Made by a program: the position numbers and the translations under genes | Notes under the pieces: generated by a model | Database searches by the model: none | The model's input: only the letters and a program-made list of their open reading frames with translations | What the model was told of the DNA's origin: nothing | Source of the DNA: Opitutaceae bacterium | GTDB lineage: Bacteria; Verrucomicrobiota; Verrucomicrobiia; Opitutales; Opitutaceae | DNA length: 6,744 nucleotides | Direction: 5' to 3' | Assembly: GCA_016763045.1 (NCBI GenBank) | Contig: JAESUN010000143.1 | Coordinates: 1 to 6,744, forward strand | Shown: positions 1 to 6,535 of the stretch, in pieces | Layout of the letters: each line of letters starts with the position of its first letter | Position numbering within the stretch: position 1 is the stretch's first letter

Positions 1-151
1 CGACACAGTTCGCTGGAGTTGTGACTGGCGCTACCAGGATGCGACCCAATCCACCATCCGCGAAAACCAAGGACACCTGGCCCTCAGTAAGATCCATCCA
101 AATAAAGTTGTTCGCAGCGCCGAACAATGGGCCCGCTTATCCTTCAGGTAA
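1..151 (+). CDS. Phytanoyl-CoA dioxygenase (PhyH)-like protein, C-terminal fragment
   Basis: The gene is cut by the left edge. Reading from base 2, 49 codons are open and end at a TAA at 149-151. The peptide begins DTVRWSCDWRYQ, continues with a stretch containing ATQSTIRENQGHLA, and finishes VVRSAEQWARLSFR. An R-W-S-x-D-x-R-Y-Q segment followed by a variable loop and a V-V-R-x-A-x-x-W tail resembles, from memory, the C-terminal end of bacterial PhyH-family Fe(II)/2-oxoglutarate-dependent oxygenases. In that family an Arg near this point binds the 2-oxoglutarate carboxylate, and the Arg at fragment residue 4 is a candidate. The iron-binding His/Asp residues would lie upstream, outside the window. 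The substrate cannot be inferred. The 99 bases after the stop contain a hairpin but no clear T-tract terminator. That this is a coding end is fairly sure; the family assignment is moderate. Confidence 0.62.
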   Translation, partial: DTVRWSCDWRYQDATQSTIRENQGHLALSKIHPNKVVRSAEQWARLSFR

Positions 152-192
152 GAAAGGCGTCTTATTGACTCGCCCTACTTCATCCGGATGCT

Positions 193-224
193 AGAGGAAA
201 GACTGCTAAGACAATCTTTCCTCT
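193..224. repeat. Perfect 10-bp inverted repeat (hairpin) between the dioxygenase and antiporter genes
   Basis: The left arm AGAGGAAAGA at 193-202 is exactly complementary to the right arm TCTTTCCTCT at 215-224, with a 12-base loop. It lies 41 bases after the upstream stop and 26 bases before the GTG start of the antiporter gene. The bases after the right arm are A-rich (TAAAAC) on the + strand, and the - strand continuation is not T-rich either. It is therefore not a textbook intrinsic terminator in either direction. It may be a weak or factor-assisted terminator or 3' end-stabilising hairpin for the upstream mRNA, or a leader structure for the antiporter mRNA. Confidence 0.6.
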
Positions 225-250
225 TAAAACTCTAAAACATCTCTGTTTAC

Positions 251-1206
251 GTGCTCACATCCCTCTTTTTAATCCTCGGTTTTATCTGCCTGATCAAAGG
301 AGCCGGTCTATTAGTGAATGGAGCTTCCGTTTTTGCAAAACAGCTAAAGCTTTCCAACCTTTTTATCGGACTAACGATTGTTGCCTTCGGCACATCTGCC
401 CCTGAATTGGTTTTAAATATCATCGCGAGTTTCCAGGATCATGGAGATCTGGCATTGGGAAATATTGTTGGCTCCAACATCGCAAACGTCCTCCTGATAG
501 GCGGTCTAGCAGCGGTTATTTACCCGGTCAAAATACAGAGCAGTACCATTTGGAAAGAAATTCCTCTCAGCCTGCTGGCCTTTGCTGTTTTGTTCGCCTT
601 CGCCAATGATCGCTTAATCGACAATAGGGAATGGTCTGTCATCAGCCGAATAGACGGAATCGTCCTCATCGGATTTTTTCTCATTTTTCTCTATTATACA
701 TTTACGATATCCAAAGTCACCGATGAAGAAGACCTTCCCCCTGAAAAATCAAAAGTCCTCATCAATATAGGCAAAGTCCTCCTTGGAATTTTCGGCCTTG
801 CCTTGGCGGCAAATGGATCATTGAGAGCGCCACAACCATCGCAGAACACTTTGGCCTCAGTGAATCTCTCATCGGTCTGACACTTTTGGCGATTGGAACC
901 TCCTTGCCTGAAGCAGCGACCACTCTCGTCGCAGCTCTAAAGAAAAACTCGGATCTAGCGATCGGAAACATCGTGGGATCAAGCATCTTCAACATTTTCT
1001 TTGTTTTGGGGATCAGCGCTACCATTAACCCCATCCCTTTCAACACAGCCCTCAATACGGATATTGCCATCGGAGTGGCCTCATCATTGATCCTCTATTA
1101 TTTCGTCTTTGCAGGAAAAAAGAAACACGTTGTCGAAAGAAAGGAAGGAATTGCTCTCATGACAACATATGCCCTCTACCTTGTCTTTCTCGCCTGGAGA
1201 GGATAA
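251..1206 (+). pseudogene. Ca2+/Na+ antiporter, CaCA/YrbG family, interrupted by a frameshift
   Basis: This would be an inner-membrane cation exchanger of the CaCA family (YrbG-like), with two inverted-topology repeats of about five membrane helices. The first frame, from GTG 251 to TGA 878-880, carries the first alpha-repeat: GTSAPEL at residues 47-53 and GNIVGSNIANV at 70-80. The second frame, open from 802 or earlier to TAA 1204-1206, carries the second: GTSLPEAATT and GNIVGSSIFNIFFVLG. Codons 1-184 of the first frame join naturally to LGGKWIIESATTIAEHFG in the second if one base is restored near 800, giving about 318 residues, the usual family length. The last 25 residues of the first frame (185-209) are off-frame. 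GTG 251 is the first possible start after an in-frame TAA at 233-235, and no Shine-Dalgarno is visible. The dihydrouridine synthase gene starts 29 bases downstream on the same strand. The family is clear. Whether the break is biological, a sequencing error or a recoding site is open. Confidence 0.88.
796..805 (+). other. Frameshift site in the antiporter gene (tandem CCTTG CCTTG)
   Basis: The homology changes frame here. Upstream codons read ggc-ctt-gcc in the 251 frame, and downstream codons read ctt-ggc-ggc-aaa-tgg from 802. One extra base between them, for example gcc-ctt-ggc-ggc, restores a continuous protein. The junction lies in a tandem duplication of CCTTG (796-800 and 801-805), a plausible place for replication slippage or a base-calling error. 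No classic X-XXY-YYZ slippery heptamer is present. The exact base lost cannot be fixed, since an insertion a few bases either side would do as well. Confidence 0.75.
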
Positions 1207-1235
1207 CATAGTAGCACCGCAGTCTTTTTCCTCTC

Positions 1236-2318
1236 ATGCCTTCAAGCGAAGTTCAATCTCCTCCCCTCCGTCCACTACCGGAGCCAATCGATAAGAGCCA
1301 ACCACTTACCGCCCTCGCCCCCATGCAGGATGTCACAGACATGCCTTTCATGACGGTGATATCAGAATTTGGTAGTCCTGACTATTTTTTCACTGAATAC
1401 TTTCGCGTCCACGAGCACTCAAAACTCGAAAAACATATCCTTCAGGCCATCACCGAGAACACAACCAATCGGCCTGTTTTCGCCCAATTAATTGGCGAAA
1501 AGATCCCTGAAATGATTCGAACCGTTAAGGAACTGGTCAAACACCCCATTGCAGGGATCGACCTAAATATGGGATGCCCCGCCCCTAAGGTTTATAAAAA
1601 AAATGTCGGAGGAGGTTTATTGAGAGACGTGCAGAAAATCGATCAACTCCTGGGAGCTTTACGTGAAGAAATAGACGGACTTTTCACAGTTAAAATGCGT
1701 ATTGGATTTGGGGATACGGAAAATTTTGAAGCCATTCTCGCACTGATAAACAAACATCAAATTGATTTACTCAGCCTGCATGGTCGGACTGTTAAAGAAA
1801 TGTACCGAAGCGAAGTCCATTTCGATGCAATTGCCTTCGCTGTTAAAGCCGTCAATTGCCCTGTCTTATCCAATGGCAATGTAACATCTGCCCGCCGCGC
1901 CAAAGAAATAATCGAAGAAACAGGTGCCGCTGGAGTTATGATTGGTCGATCGGCTATTCGTAACCCATGGATTTTCCAGCAAACACGAGAAGTCCTCCAA
2001 GGTAAGAAAATCACACAAATCTCACTCACAGAGGTTTATCACTACATCGAAAGACTCTACCATGTAACGAAGAAAACGGATCTCATAGAACGATACCACG
2101 TCAACAAGATGAAAAAATATCTCAACTTCATCGGTCAGGGCGTCGATCCCGAAGGATCCTTCCTCCACGAAATCCGTAGAGTCCAAACAGAGAAAGAGTT
2201 TTTCAACGTCTGCGAAAAACATCTGCTCAATACAGACAAATGGTTTGCTGATGAGCCCTTCTCCGGCGTCATTGCCCGACCAAATTGCGAAACACCGCTT
2301 GCGAAAAACCTAAGTTAG
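1236..2318 (+). CDS. tRNA-dihydrouridine synthase (Dus family)
   Basis: This FMN-dependent enzyme reduces specific uridines in tRNA to dihydrouridine, using NAD(P)H, in the cytoplasm. The 360-residue protein shows Dus TIM-barrel motifs in order: LAPMQDVTDMPF (27-38) at the first strand; PVFAQLIGE (80-88); GIDLNMGCPAPKV (107-119) with the catalytic acid Cys114; KMRIGF (153-158) with an FMN-contacting Lys; LHGRT (181-185) with the conserved His182; SNGNV (212-216); and GVMIGRSAIRNPWIF (233-247), the phosphate-binding end. A helical C-terminal domain from about 265, containing RYHVNKMKKYL, fits the tRNA-binding part. The start is secure: in-frame TAG TAG at 1209-1214 precede ATG 1236, and the next Met (30) lies inside the first motif. 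No Shine-Dalgarno is visible; the leader is pyrimidine-rich. The first motif has Q-D where A-G is usual, and Met for the common Arg after P-F, so I do not assign DusA, DusB or DusC. It lies 29 bases after the antiporter gene and overlaps convergent sufT by 9 bases. Confidence 0.93.
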   Translation: MPSSEVQSPPLRPLPEPIDKSQPLTALAPMQDVTDMPFMTVISEFGSPDYFFTEYFRVHEHSKLEKHILQAITENTTNRPVFAQLIGEKIPEMIRTVKELVKHPIAGIDLNMGCPAPKVYKKNVGGGLLRDVQKIDQLLGALREEIDGLFTVKMRIGFGDTENFEAILALINKHQIDLLSLHGRTVKEMYRSEVHFDAIAFAVKAVNCPVLSNGNVTSARRAKEIIEETGAAGVMIGRSAIRNPWIFQQTREVLQGKKITQISLTEVYHYIERLYHVTKKTDLIERYHVNKMKKYLNFIGQGVDPEGSFLHEIRRVQTEKEFFNVCEKHLLNTDKWFADEPFSGVIARPNCETPLAKNLS

Positions 2319-2852
2319 ACCGAGAGCTTTTTTTCCTTCTTCGGAAATCATCTGAGGATTCCAAACCGGGTCCCATACAATCGAAACATCGGCAGATTCA
2401 ACTGAAGACAGACGTTCGATCTTCGACTTGGCATCACCCGCAATCGCTGGGCCCATACCGCAGCCCTGCGCTGTTAAGGTCATTTTAATGGATACATTGT
2501 ATTTTCCAGAATCCAGTTTTTCAGCACTCAGATCGTAGATCAACCCGAGATCCACTATATTAACAGGGATCTCAGGATCGAAACAGGATTTCATCGCATC
2601 CCAGACTGCATCCTTCGAAAACTCTTCCGAGTGAGCCGCCTCATCCGTCTCAGTTTGATGTTCAAAACCTTCCCCGAGCGCATCCCTGTCAAAAGCAGCT
2701 ATTTGGAAAAGCCCTTGATTCGTTCTCACCGTTACATTCCCACCCAAAGTCTGAGAGACAAAAACAGTCTCTCCCTTAGGCAAAGTGACCGCAGTCCCTG
2801 CCGGAATGGCTGTCGCGGAACAATCTCTCACTAATTCTATTTCTTCGTTCAT
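2310..2852 (-). CDS. sufT: Iron-sulfur cluster assembly protein SufT (MIP18/DUF59 family)
   Basis: SufT-type proteins assist maturation or delivery of Fe-S clusters in the cytoplasm as accessory factors to the SUF system. The 180-residue product has the two-part family layout. An N-terminal SufT-specific region (about 1-65) contains IPAGTAVTLPKGE. An acidic linker (about 66-80) follows, then a MIP18-like domain (about 81-175) with FDPEIPVNIVDLGLIY (91-106) and TLTAQGCGMGPAIAGD (125-140). Cys131 is the conserved family cysteine thought to matter for cluster handling. DPVWNPQMISEEGKKALGL near the end is also typical. The ATG at 2852 lies 20 bases after the sppA stop on the same strand, so the two genes are probably one transcript; no Shine-Dalgarno is seen. 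The TAG stop (2312-2310) overlaps the convergent dihydrouridine synthase. No other suf genes are in the window. The assignment is secure; the exact biochemical role is family knowledge only. Confidence 0.92.
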   Translation of the reverse strand: MNEEIELVRDCSATAIPAGTAVTLPKGETVFVSQTLGGNVTVRTNQGLFQIAAFDRDALGEGFEHQTETDEAAHSEEFSKDAVWDAMKSCFDPEIPVNIVDLGLIYDLSAEKLDSGKYNVSIKMTLTAQGCGMGPAIAGDAKSKIERLSSVESADVSIVWDPVWNPQMISEEGKKALGLT

Positions 2853-2872
2853 TCGATTTTTTGATATAAAGA

Positions 2873-4687
2873 TTAATCAATCTCCACGGAAAACGGCATT
2901 AAAGCATAAACATCCCGTGGGTCATTGAGTGATTTTAAAAGGGTCAACTCCTTTTCTATCTGGCGAAAAATTGGAGAATAGTCTCCAAGCTTACTCACGA
3001 TAGGATCTGATTTATGCTGCAAGGATGCTTTAAGCTCATCTAAGAAATTACGCGGAGCGGGATAATCGACGACTGCATAATTCCTGCCTTCTAGATCTGC
3101 CCTAGAAACCGCTGCCTGAATCGCGTCTTCCAGACCACCTACTGCATCTACTAGCCCTAACTCGAATGCCTCCTTACCTGACCAGACTCTTCCTTGTGCC
3201 ATTTCTTTGACCTTTTCCATATCGATCTCACGCCCTCTGGAAACATGCTGGAGGAATTGCTCATAAATATCATCCACAACATTTTGTATAAGCCTCAATT
3301 CAGCCGCTGTTTTGGGGCGGGTAATACTTTCCAAATCAGCATATTCACCCGTTTTAACCACATCAAAGGTAAAGCCATGATTATTGGCTAATTTCTTAAT
3401 ATTTGGCAAAATGCCAAAAACACCGATTGAACCCGTGATCGTTGTCGGTTCCGCAAAAACCTCGTCACCATAAGCCGAAATCCAATATCCGCCAGAAGCC
3501 GCATAAGATCCCATCGAAACGATCACCGGTTTTATCTGACGTGTCAGAATCATTTCATGCTGAATAACCTCTGATGCAAAAGCACTCCCACCAGGGCTGT
3601 TCACTCGTAAAACAACAGCCTTCACTTTAGGATCCGCCCGTAGCTTCCGTAGTTCACGGGCCAGTCGTGCTCCCCCTATCTGACTTCGATCACCCTCACC
3701 CGCAACGATGACTCCTTCCGCATATAAAACAGCTATCTGAGAGCGTGCATGCGCATCATTCTCAAAACCATACACATATGCTTCCAAAGCAACTTGATTA
3801 AAAGACCCGGCTTCATTCGTCGTTCCCGTAACATCACAGAGGCTCGTTATAAATTCCGGGAAATAAGAAACCTCATCAACCAGTCCAACCCTCAGACTCG
3901 TTTCGGCATTAAAGATCCCGTTTATATCCACCAGCTCCTGAAGTTTATTCGAAGCGATTCCTCTTGAAGCAGCGATGGTCTGCAAAATATCACCCCAAAG
4001 ATCATCCAGAAGTTTCTGAGTCTGCTCCCTATTCGCAGGGCTCATCTTATCTAGAATAAACGGCTCAACCGCGGACTTGTATTTGCCGACACGGGTTACC
4101 TGAACCTCCACTCCGTATTTTTTGAAAAACCCACTCATGAACATGGGTTCTGAAGCCAACCCTGCAAAATGTAACATCCCAGAAGGATTCAGAACCACCC
4201 GATCAGCCACTGACGCGAAATAATACTTACGGGCATTCCCAGAAGTCACATACGCAATGACGGGCTTCCCAGAGGCCTTGAACGTCTCAATCGCTTCTCG
4301 CACTTCCGTGAGAGCGGCATACCCAACTCTCGGCCCTGAAGAATCGGAAGTATCATGTAAATACAATCCCTTGATATCATCATCTGTAGCCGCTTTGGCG
4401 ATTCCCTTGAGAAGAGTTCGAAGAGAGATGGTACTAGGCCCTTTATCTCCTAACACTTCTCGCAATATTTGCAGATCTCCATCTAAGACGGGTGCATCCT
4501 GTATATGCATGCCCATATCGATCACCAGCAGCGAATCCGCCGCAACAGCCTGAACCTTCTCTGCTCCCTCATAGGAAATCGATGTAACAAGAATCCCAAT
4601 AAAGAGTAGAAAGGCCAAAAAGAATCCACCCGCCACAAAACCCATCGCGACCAGACAGGCGAAAACCATTTTGAAAAAATCCTTCAT
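2873..4687 (-). CDS. sppA: Signal peptide peptidase SppA, long (67K) form
   Basis: This membrane-anchored serine protease degrades signal peptides left after protein export, acting on the periplasmic side of the inner membrane. The 604 residues match the long two-domain form seen in E. coli rather than the short form of about 300 residues. An N-terminal hydrophobic anchor spans about residues 8-37. Domain one (about 50-300) carries GKYKSAVEPF (201-210), whose Lys204 is the expected general base, equivalent to E. coli Lys209. Domain two (about 315-545) carries VNSPGGSAFASEV (362-374) and SMGSYAASGGYWIS (391-404), whose Ser398 is the nucleophile, equivalent to Ser409. TGSIGVFG (418-425) follows, and GRVWSGKEAFELGLVDAVGG (499-518) is typical. 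All catalytic residues are present, so it should be active. The ATG at 4687 has a weak AGGA about 11 bases upstream. It is divergent from cstA across 153 bases and probably leads a transcript with sufT 20 bases behind. Confidence 0.95.
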   Translation of the reverse strand: MKDFFKMVFACLVAMGFVAGGFFLAFLLFIGILVTSISYEGAEKVQAVAADSLLVIDMGMHIQDAPVLDGDLQILREVLGDKGPSTISLRTLLKGIAKAATDDDIKGLYLHDTSDSSGPRVGYAALTEVREAIETFKASGKPVIAYVTSGNARKYYFASVADRVVLNPSGMLHFAGLASEPMFMSGFFKKYGVEVQVTRVGKYKSAVEPFILDKMSPANREQTQKLLDDLWGDILQTIAASRGIASNKLQELVDINGIFNAETSLRVGLVDEVSYFPEFITSLCDVTGTTNEAGSFNQVALEAYVYGFENDAHARSQIAVLYAEGVIVAGEGDRSQIGGARLARELRKLRADPKVKAVVLRVNSPGGSAFASEVIQHEMILTRQIKPVIVSMGSYAASGGYWISAYGDEVFAEPTTITGSIGVFGILPNIKKLANNHGFTFDVVKTGEYADLESITRPKTAAELRLIQNVVDDIYEQFLQHVSRGREIDMEKVKEMAQGRVWSGKEAFELGLVDAVGGLEDAIQAAVSRADLEGRNYAVVDYPAPRNFLDELKASLQHKSDPIVSKLGDYSPIFRQIEKELTLLKSLNDPRDVYALMPFSVEID

Positions 4688-4840
4688 ATGTAAACTAATC
4701 CTAACAACGAAGCCCTTTATTCCTCAAGACACAAATCAGTTTAATCAATAACCTGCTAAAAGCGCTTAGAGGAAGTTCTAGAGTAAAAAACCTATTTCTG
4801 ACTGGAAATTCCTCAAAGTTCAGACAACTGTATCACACCC
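4688..4840. promoter_or_regulatory. Divergent intergenic region between sppA and cstA
   Basis: This 153-base AT-rich gap lies between two genes read outward, so it must hold, or lie close to, promoters for both the sppA-sufT unit and cstA. I could not pick out a convincing -35/-10 pair on either strand. An 8-bp palindrome AAGCGCTT sits at 4760-4767, roughly mid-gap, and is short enough to be chance. On the - strand an AGGA lies about 11 bases before the sppA ATG and may act as a weak ribosome binding site. The 30 bases before cstA show no Shine-Dalgarno. Confidence 0.5.
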
Positions 4841-6472
4841 ATGTTTGCTATCCTAGTGCTCATTACTTGCGTTCTCTCTTACCTCGCTTACCGTTTTTAT
4901 GGGAATTTTCTCTCCAAAAGATGTGGGCTGGACGATAATCGAAAGACTCCAGCACATGAGCTGGAAGATGGCGTCGACTATGTTCCGACTCGTTCCAGCA
5001 TCGTTTTTGGACACCACTTCTCATCTATCGCAGGCACGGGGCCCATCGTGGGGCCTATTTTAGCCGCTCTTTTTTTTGGATGGGGGCCCGCCTGGATCTG
5101 GATCGTTCTTGGTTCTATTTTTATTGGAGGTGTTCATGATTTTGGCAGCACTCTGATGTCTATCCGCAATAAGGGCCGGTCCATCGCTCAAACAAGTTGC
5201 GACTTGGTCGGACAAACAACCGGCCGCATTTTCATCATCTTTGTCCTCTGCGCTCTGGTCTATGTGCTGGTCGTCTTTATCGATCTCACCGCCAATACCT
5301 TTACTCGATCCCCTATTGTCGCCTCCGCATCTGGATGGTTTGTCTTCGTAGCCATCGCTTTTGGTTTTGTCGCAGCACGGACAAAGCTGAGCTTCAAAGC
5401 CTCCATCTTCATCTTTGTCCCTCTCACTTCTGCTGGATTGATCGTTGGCGAAGCACTGCCTTCTCCAGAATTGAGCAAAGACACCTGGCTTATCATCGTG
5501 ATGGCCTACGCCGTCATAGCAGCCGTCATGCCGGTCAATATGCTACTCCAGCCACGAGACTTTCTCAGTTCCTTCTTCCTTTATGCCCTTCTAGGAGCAG
5601 GGGTACTAGGTATCCTCTTCGGTATTCCAACAGTAGAGGGACAGATGTTCACTGGCTGGACCAGTGAAAAGGCTAGCCCGATCTACCTCATGCCAGCTCT
5701 CTTCATTACCGTCGCTTGCGGAGCCTGTAGCGGCTTCCACAGTGTTGTTGCCAGTGGAACAACGTCCAAGCAACTCAACAAAGAAAGTGACGTCAAAAAG
5801 ATCGGATATGGCTCCATGCTGGTCGAAGGCGTTCTAGCAACACTCGCCTTGGGCACCATCGCTGTTTTAAGCACTTCCGATATCGCAGCCCTCAAATCGG
5901 CAGATCCTATTTCCATTTTTGCCGCAGGTTTCAGTAAGATTCTTTCCCCTTTTGGTGTGGGCGCTTCTTTCGCCGAAAACTTCGCCTTCCTCGCGATCAG
6001 TACATTCTTACTCACGACTCTAGATACCTGCACGCGTCTCTGCCGTTTTCTCATCGAAGAACTCTTTGGATGGCGCAATGCAAGCAGCCGTTATATCGGA
6101 ACTGCTCTGGTAATGGTCATTCCTGCTTATTTTGTTTTCCAGACATTCGACGGGCAACCCGCCTGGAAAGCCACCTGGCCACTCTTTGGTTCAACCAACC
6201 AACTCCTGGCTGCACTCGCATTGATCACTTTCACCGTTTTCTTACGTAAGAATAATATCAAATCCGGCTTCGCTCTCATCCCCGCGCTCATCATGCTTCT
6301 GATGCCCCTTTCGGCGCTTTTCCTTATGGCGAAAGATAATGGTATTTATAACCTAATTGGTGGCACCAGTTTTGTTATGCTCCTCCTCGGAATCTTTGTT
6401 TCATGGAGTTCCTTCCGAATTTTATTCGGGCCTCAAAAAGCAACGAACACCTCATCAGAGTCATCGAATTAA
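4841..6472 (+). CDS. cstA: CstA-family carbon starvation / nutrient transporter
   Basis: CstA-family proteins are inner-membrane carriers, linked in E. coli to peptide (CstA) or pyruvate (BtsT) uptake under carbon limitation. The 543-residue product is strongly hydrophobic with many membrane segments. Family signatures are clear: DGVDYVPT (43-50); FGHHFSSIAGTGPIVGPILA (56-75); GGVHDFGS (96-103) followed by a basic loop RNKGRSIAQ; MPVNMLLQPRDFLSSF (230-245); CSGFHSVVASGTTSKQL (296-312); YGSMLVEGVLA (323-333); TLDTCTRLCRF (393-403); and FGSTNQLLAALAL (449-461). It is shorter than the roughly 700-residue E. coli CstA and BtsT, with the C-terminal part reduced; this compact form is known in other bacteria. 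The start matches the usual CstA N-terminus. No small YbdD/YjiX partner gene and no two-component regulator is adjacent. Transcription should stop at the terminator 26 bases after the stop codon. The substrate is not predictable from sequence. Confidence 0.94.
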   Translation: MFAILVLITCVLSYLAYRFYGNFLSKRCGLDDNRKTPAHELEDGVDYVPTRSSIVFGHHFSSIAGTGPIVGPILAALFFGWGPAWIWIVLGSIFIGGVHDFGSTLMSIRNKGRSIAQTSCDLVGQTTGRIFIIFVLCALVYVLVVFIDLTANTFTRSPIVASASGWFVFVAIAFGFVAARTKLSFKASIFIFVPLTSAGLIVGEALPSPELSKDTWLIIVMAYAVIAAVMPVNMLLQPRDFLSSFFLYALLGAGVLGILFGIPTVEGQMFTGWTSEKASPIYLMPALFITVACGACSGFHSVVASGTTSKQLNKESDVKKIGYGSMLVEGVLATLALGTIAVLSTSDIAALKSADPISIFAAGFSKILSPFGVGASFAENFAFLAISTFLLTTLDTCTRLCRFLIEELFGWRNASSRYIGTALVMVIPAYFVFQTFDGQPAWKATWPLFGSTNQLLAALALITFTVFLRKNNIKSGFALIPALIMLLMPLSALFLMAKDNGIYNLIGGTSFVMLLLGIFVSWSSFRILFGPQKATNTSSESSN

Positions 6473-6498
6473 CCCCCTTCGAAATATCCTTTTCGACC

Positions 6499-6528
6499 GA
6501 AGCCTCTTTTTTAAGAGGCTTCTTTTTT
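6499..6528 (+). terminator. Intrinsic terminator of cstA
   Basis: A perfect 10-bp stem, GAAGCCTCTT (6499-6508) paired with AAGAGGCTTC (6513-6522), encloses a TTTT loop and is followed at once by six T residues (6523-6528). It starts 26 bases after the cstA stop. On the - strand the hairpin is followed by CGGTCG and not a T-run, so it should act mainly on + strand transcripts and not as an equally strong terminator for the convergent ruvC. Confidence 0.93.
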
Positions 6529-6535
6529 GGGATAA

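Noticed and set aside
165..194. Possible promoter for the antiporter gene: TTGACT at 165-170 with a TGCTAG-like -10 about 17-18 bases later.
   Set aside because: The -10 candidate matches the consensus poorly and overlaps the hairpin arm. The lineage's promoter consensus is unknown, so it is not listed as a feature.
762..1070. Open frame on the - strand opposite the antiporter break.
   Set aside because: It has no recognisable motif and lies antisense to clear antiporter coding sequence. It looks like a reading shadow.
886..1206. Separate small membrane protein starting at an internal TTG (886).
   Set aside because: The TTG lies in the middle of the conserved stretch LIGLTLLAIGTSLPE, and homology continues upstream in the same frame to about 802. 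It is the second half of the broken antiporter, not an independent gene.
2319..2345. Run of T residues just after the dihydrouridine synthase stop as a terminator.
   Set aside because: The T-run lies within sufT coding sequence (Lys codons on the - strand). Only a weak CCGA/TCGG pairing surrounds it, so no stable stem precedes the T-run.
5197..5667. Long open frame on the + strand inside cstA.
   Set aside because: The translation is rich in Arg, His and Ser with no family motif, while the overlapping frame encodes unmistakable CstA membrane segments. It is a shadow frame.
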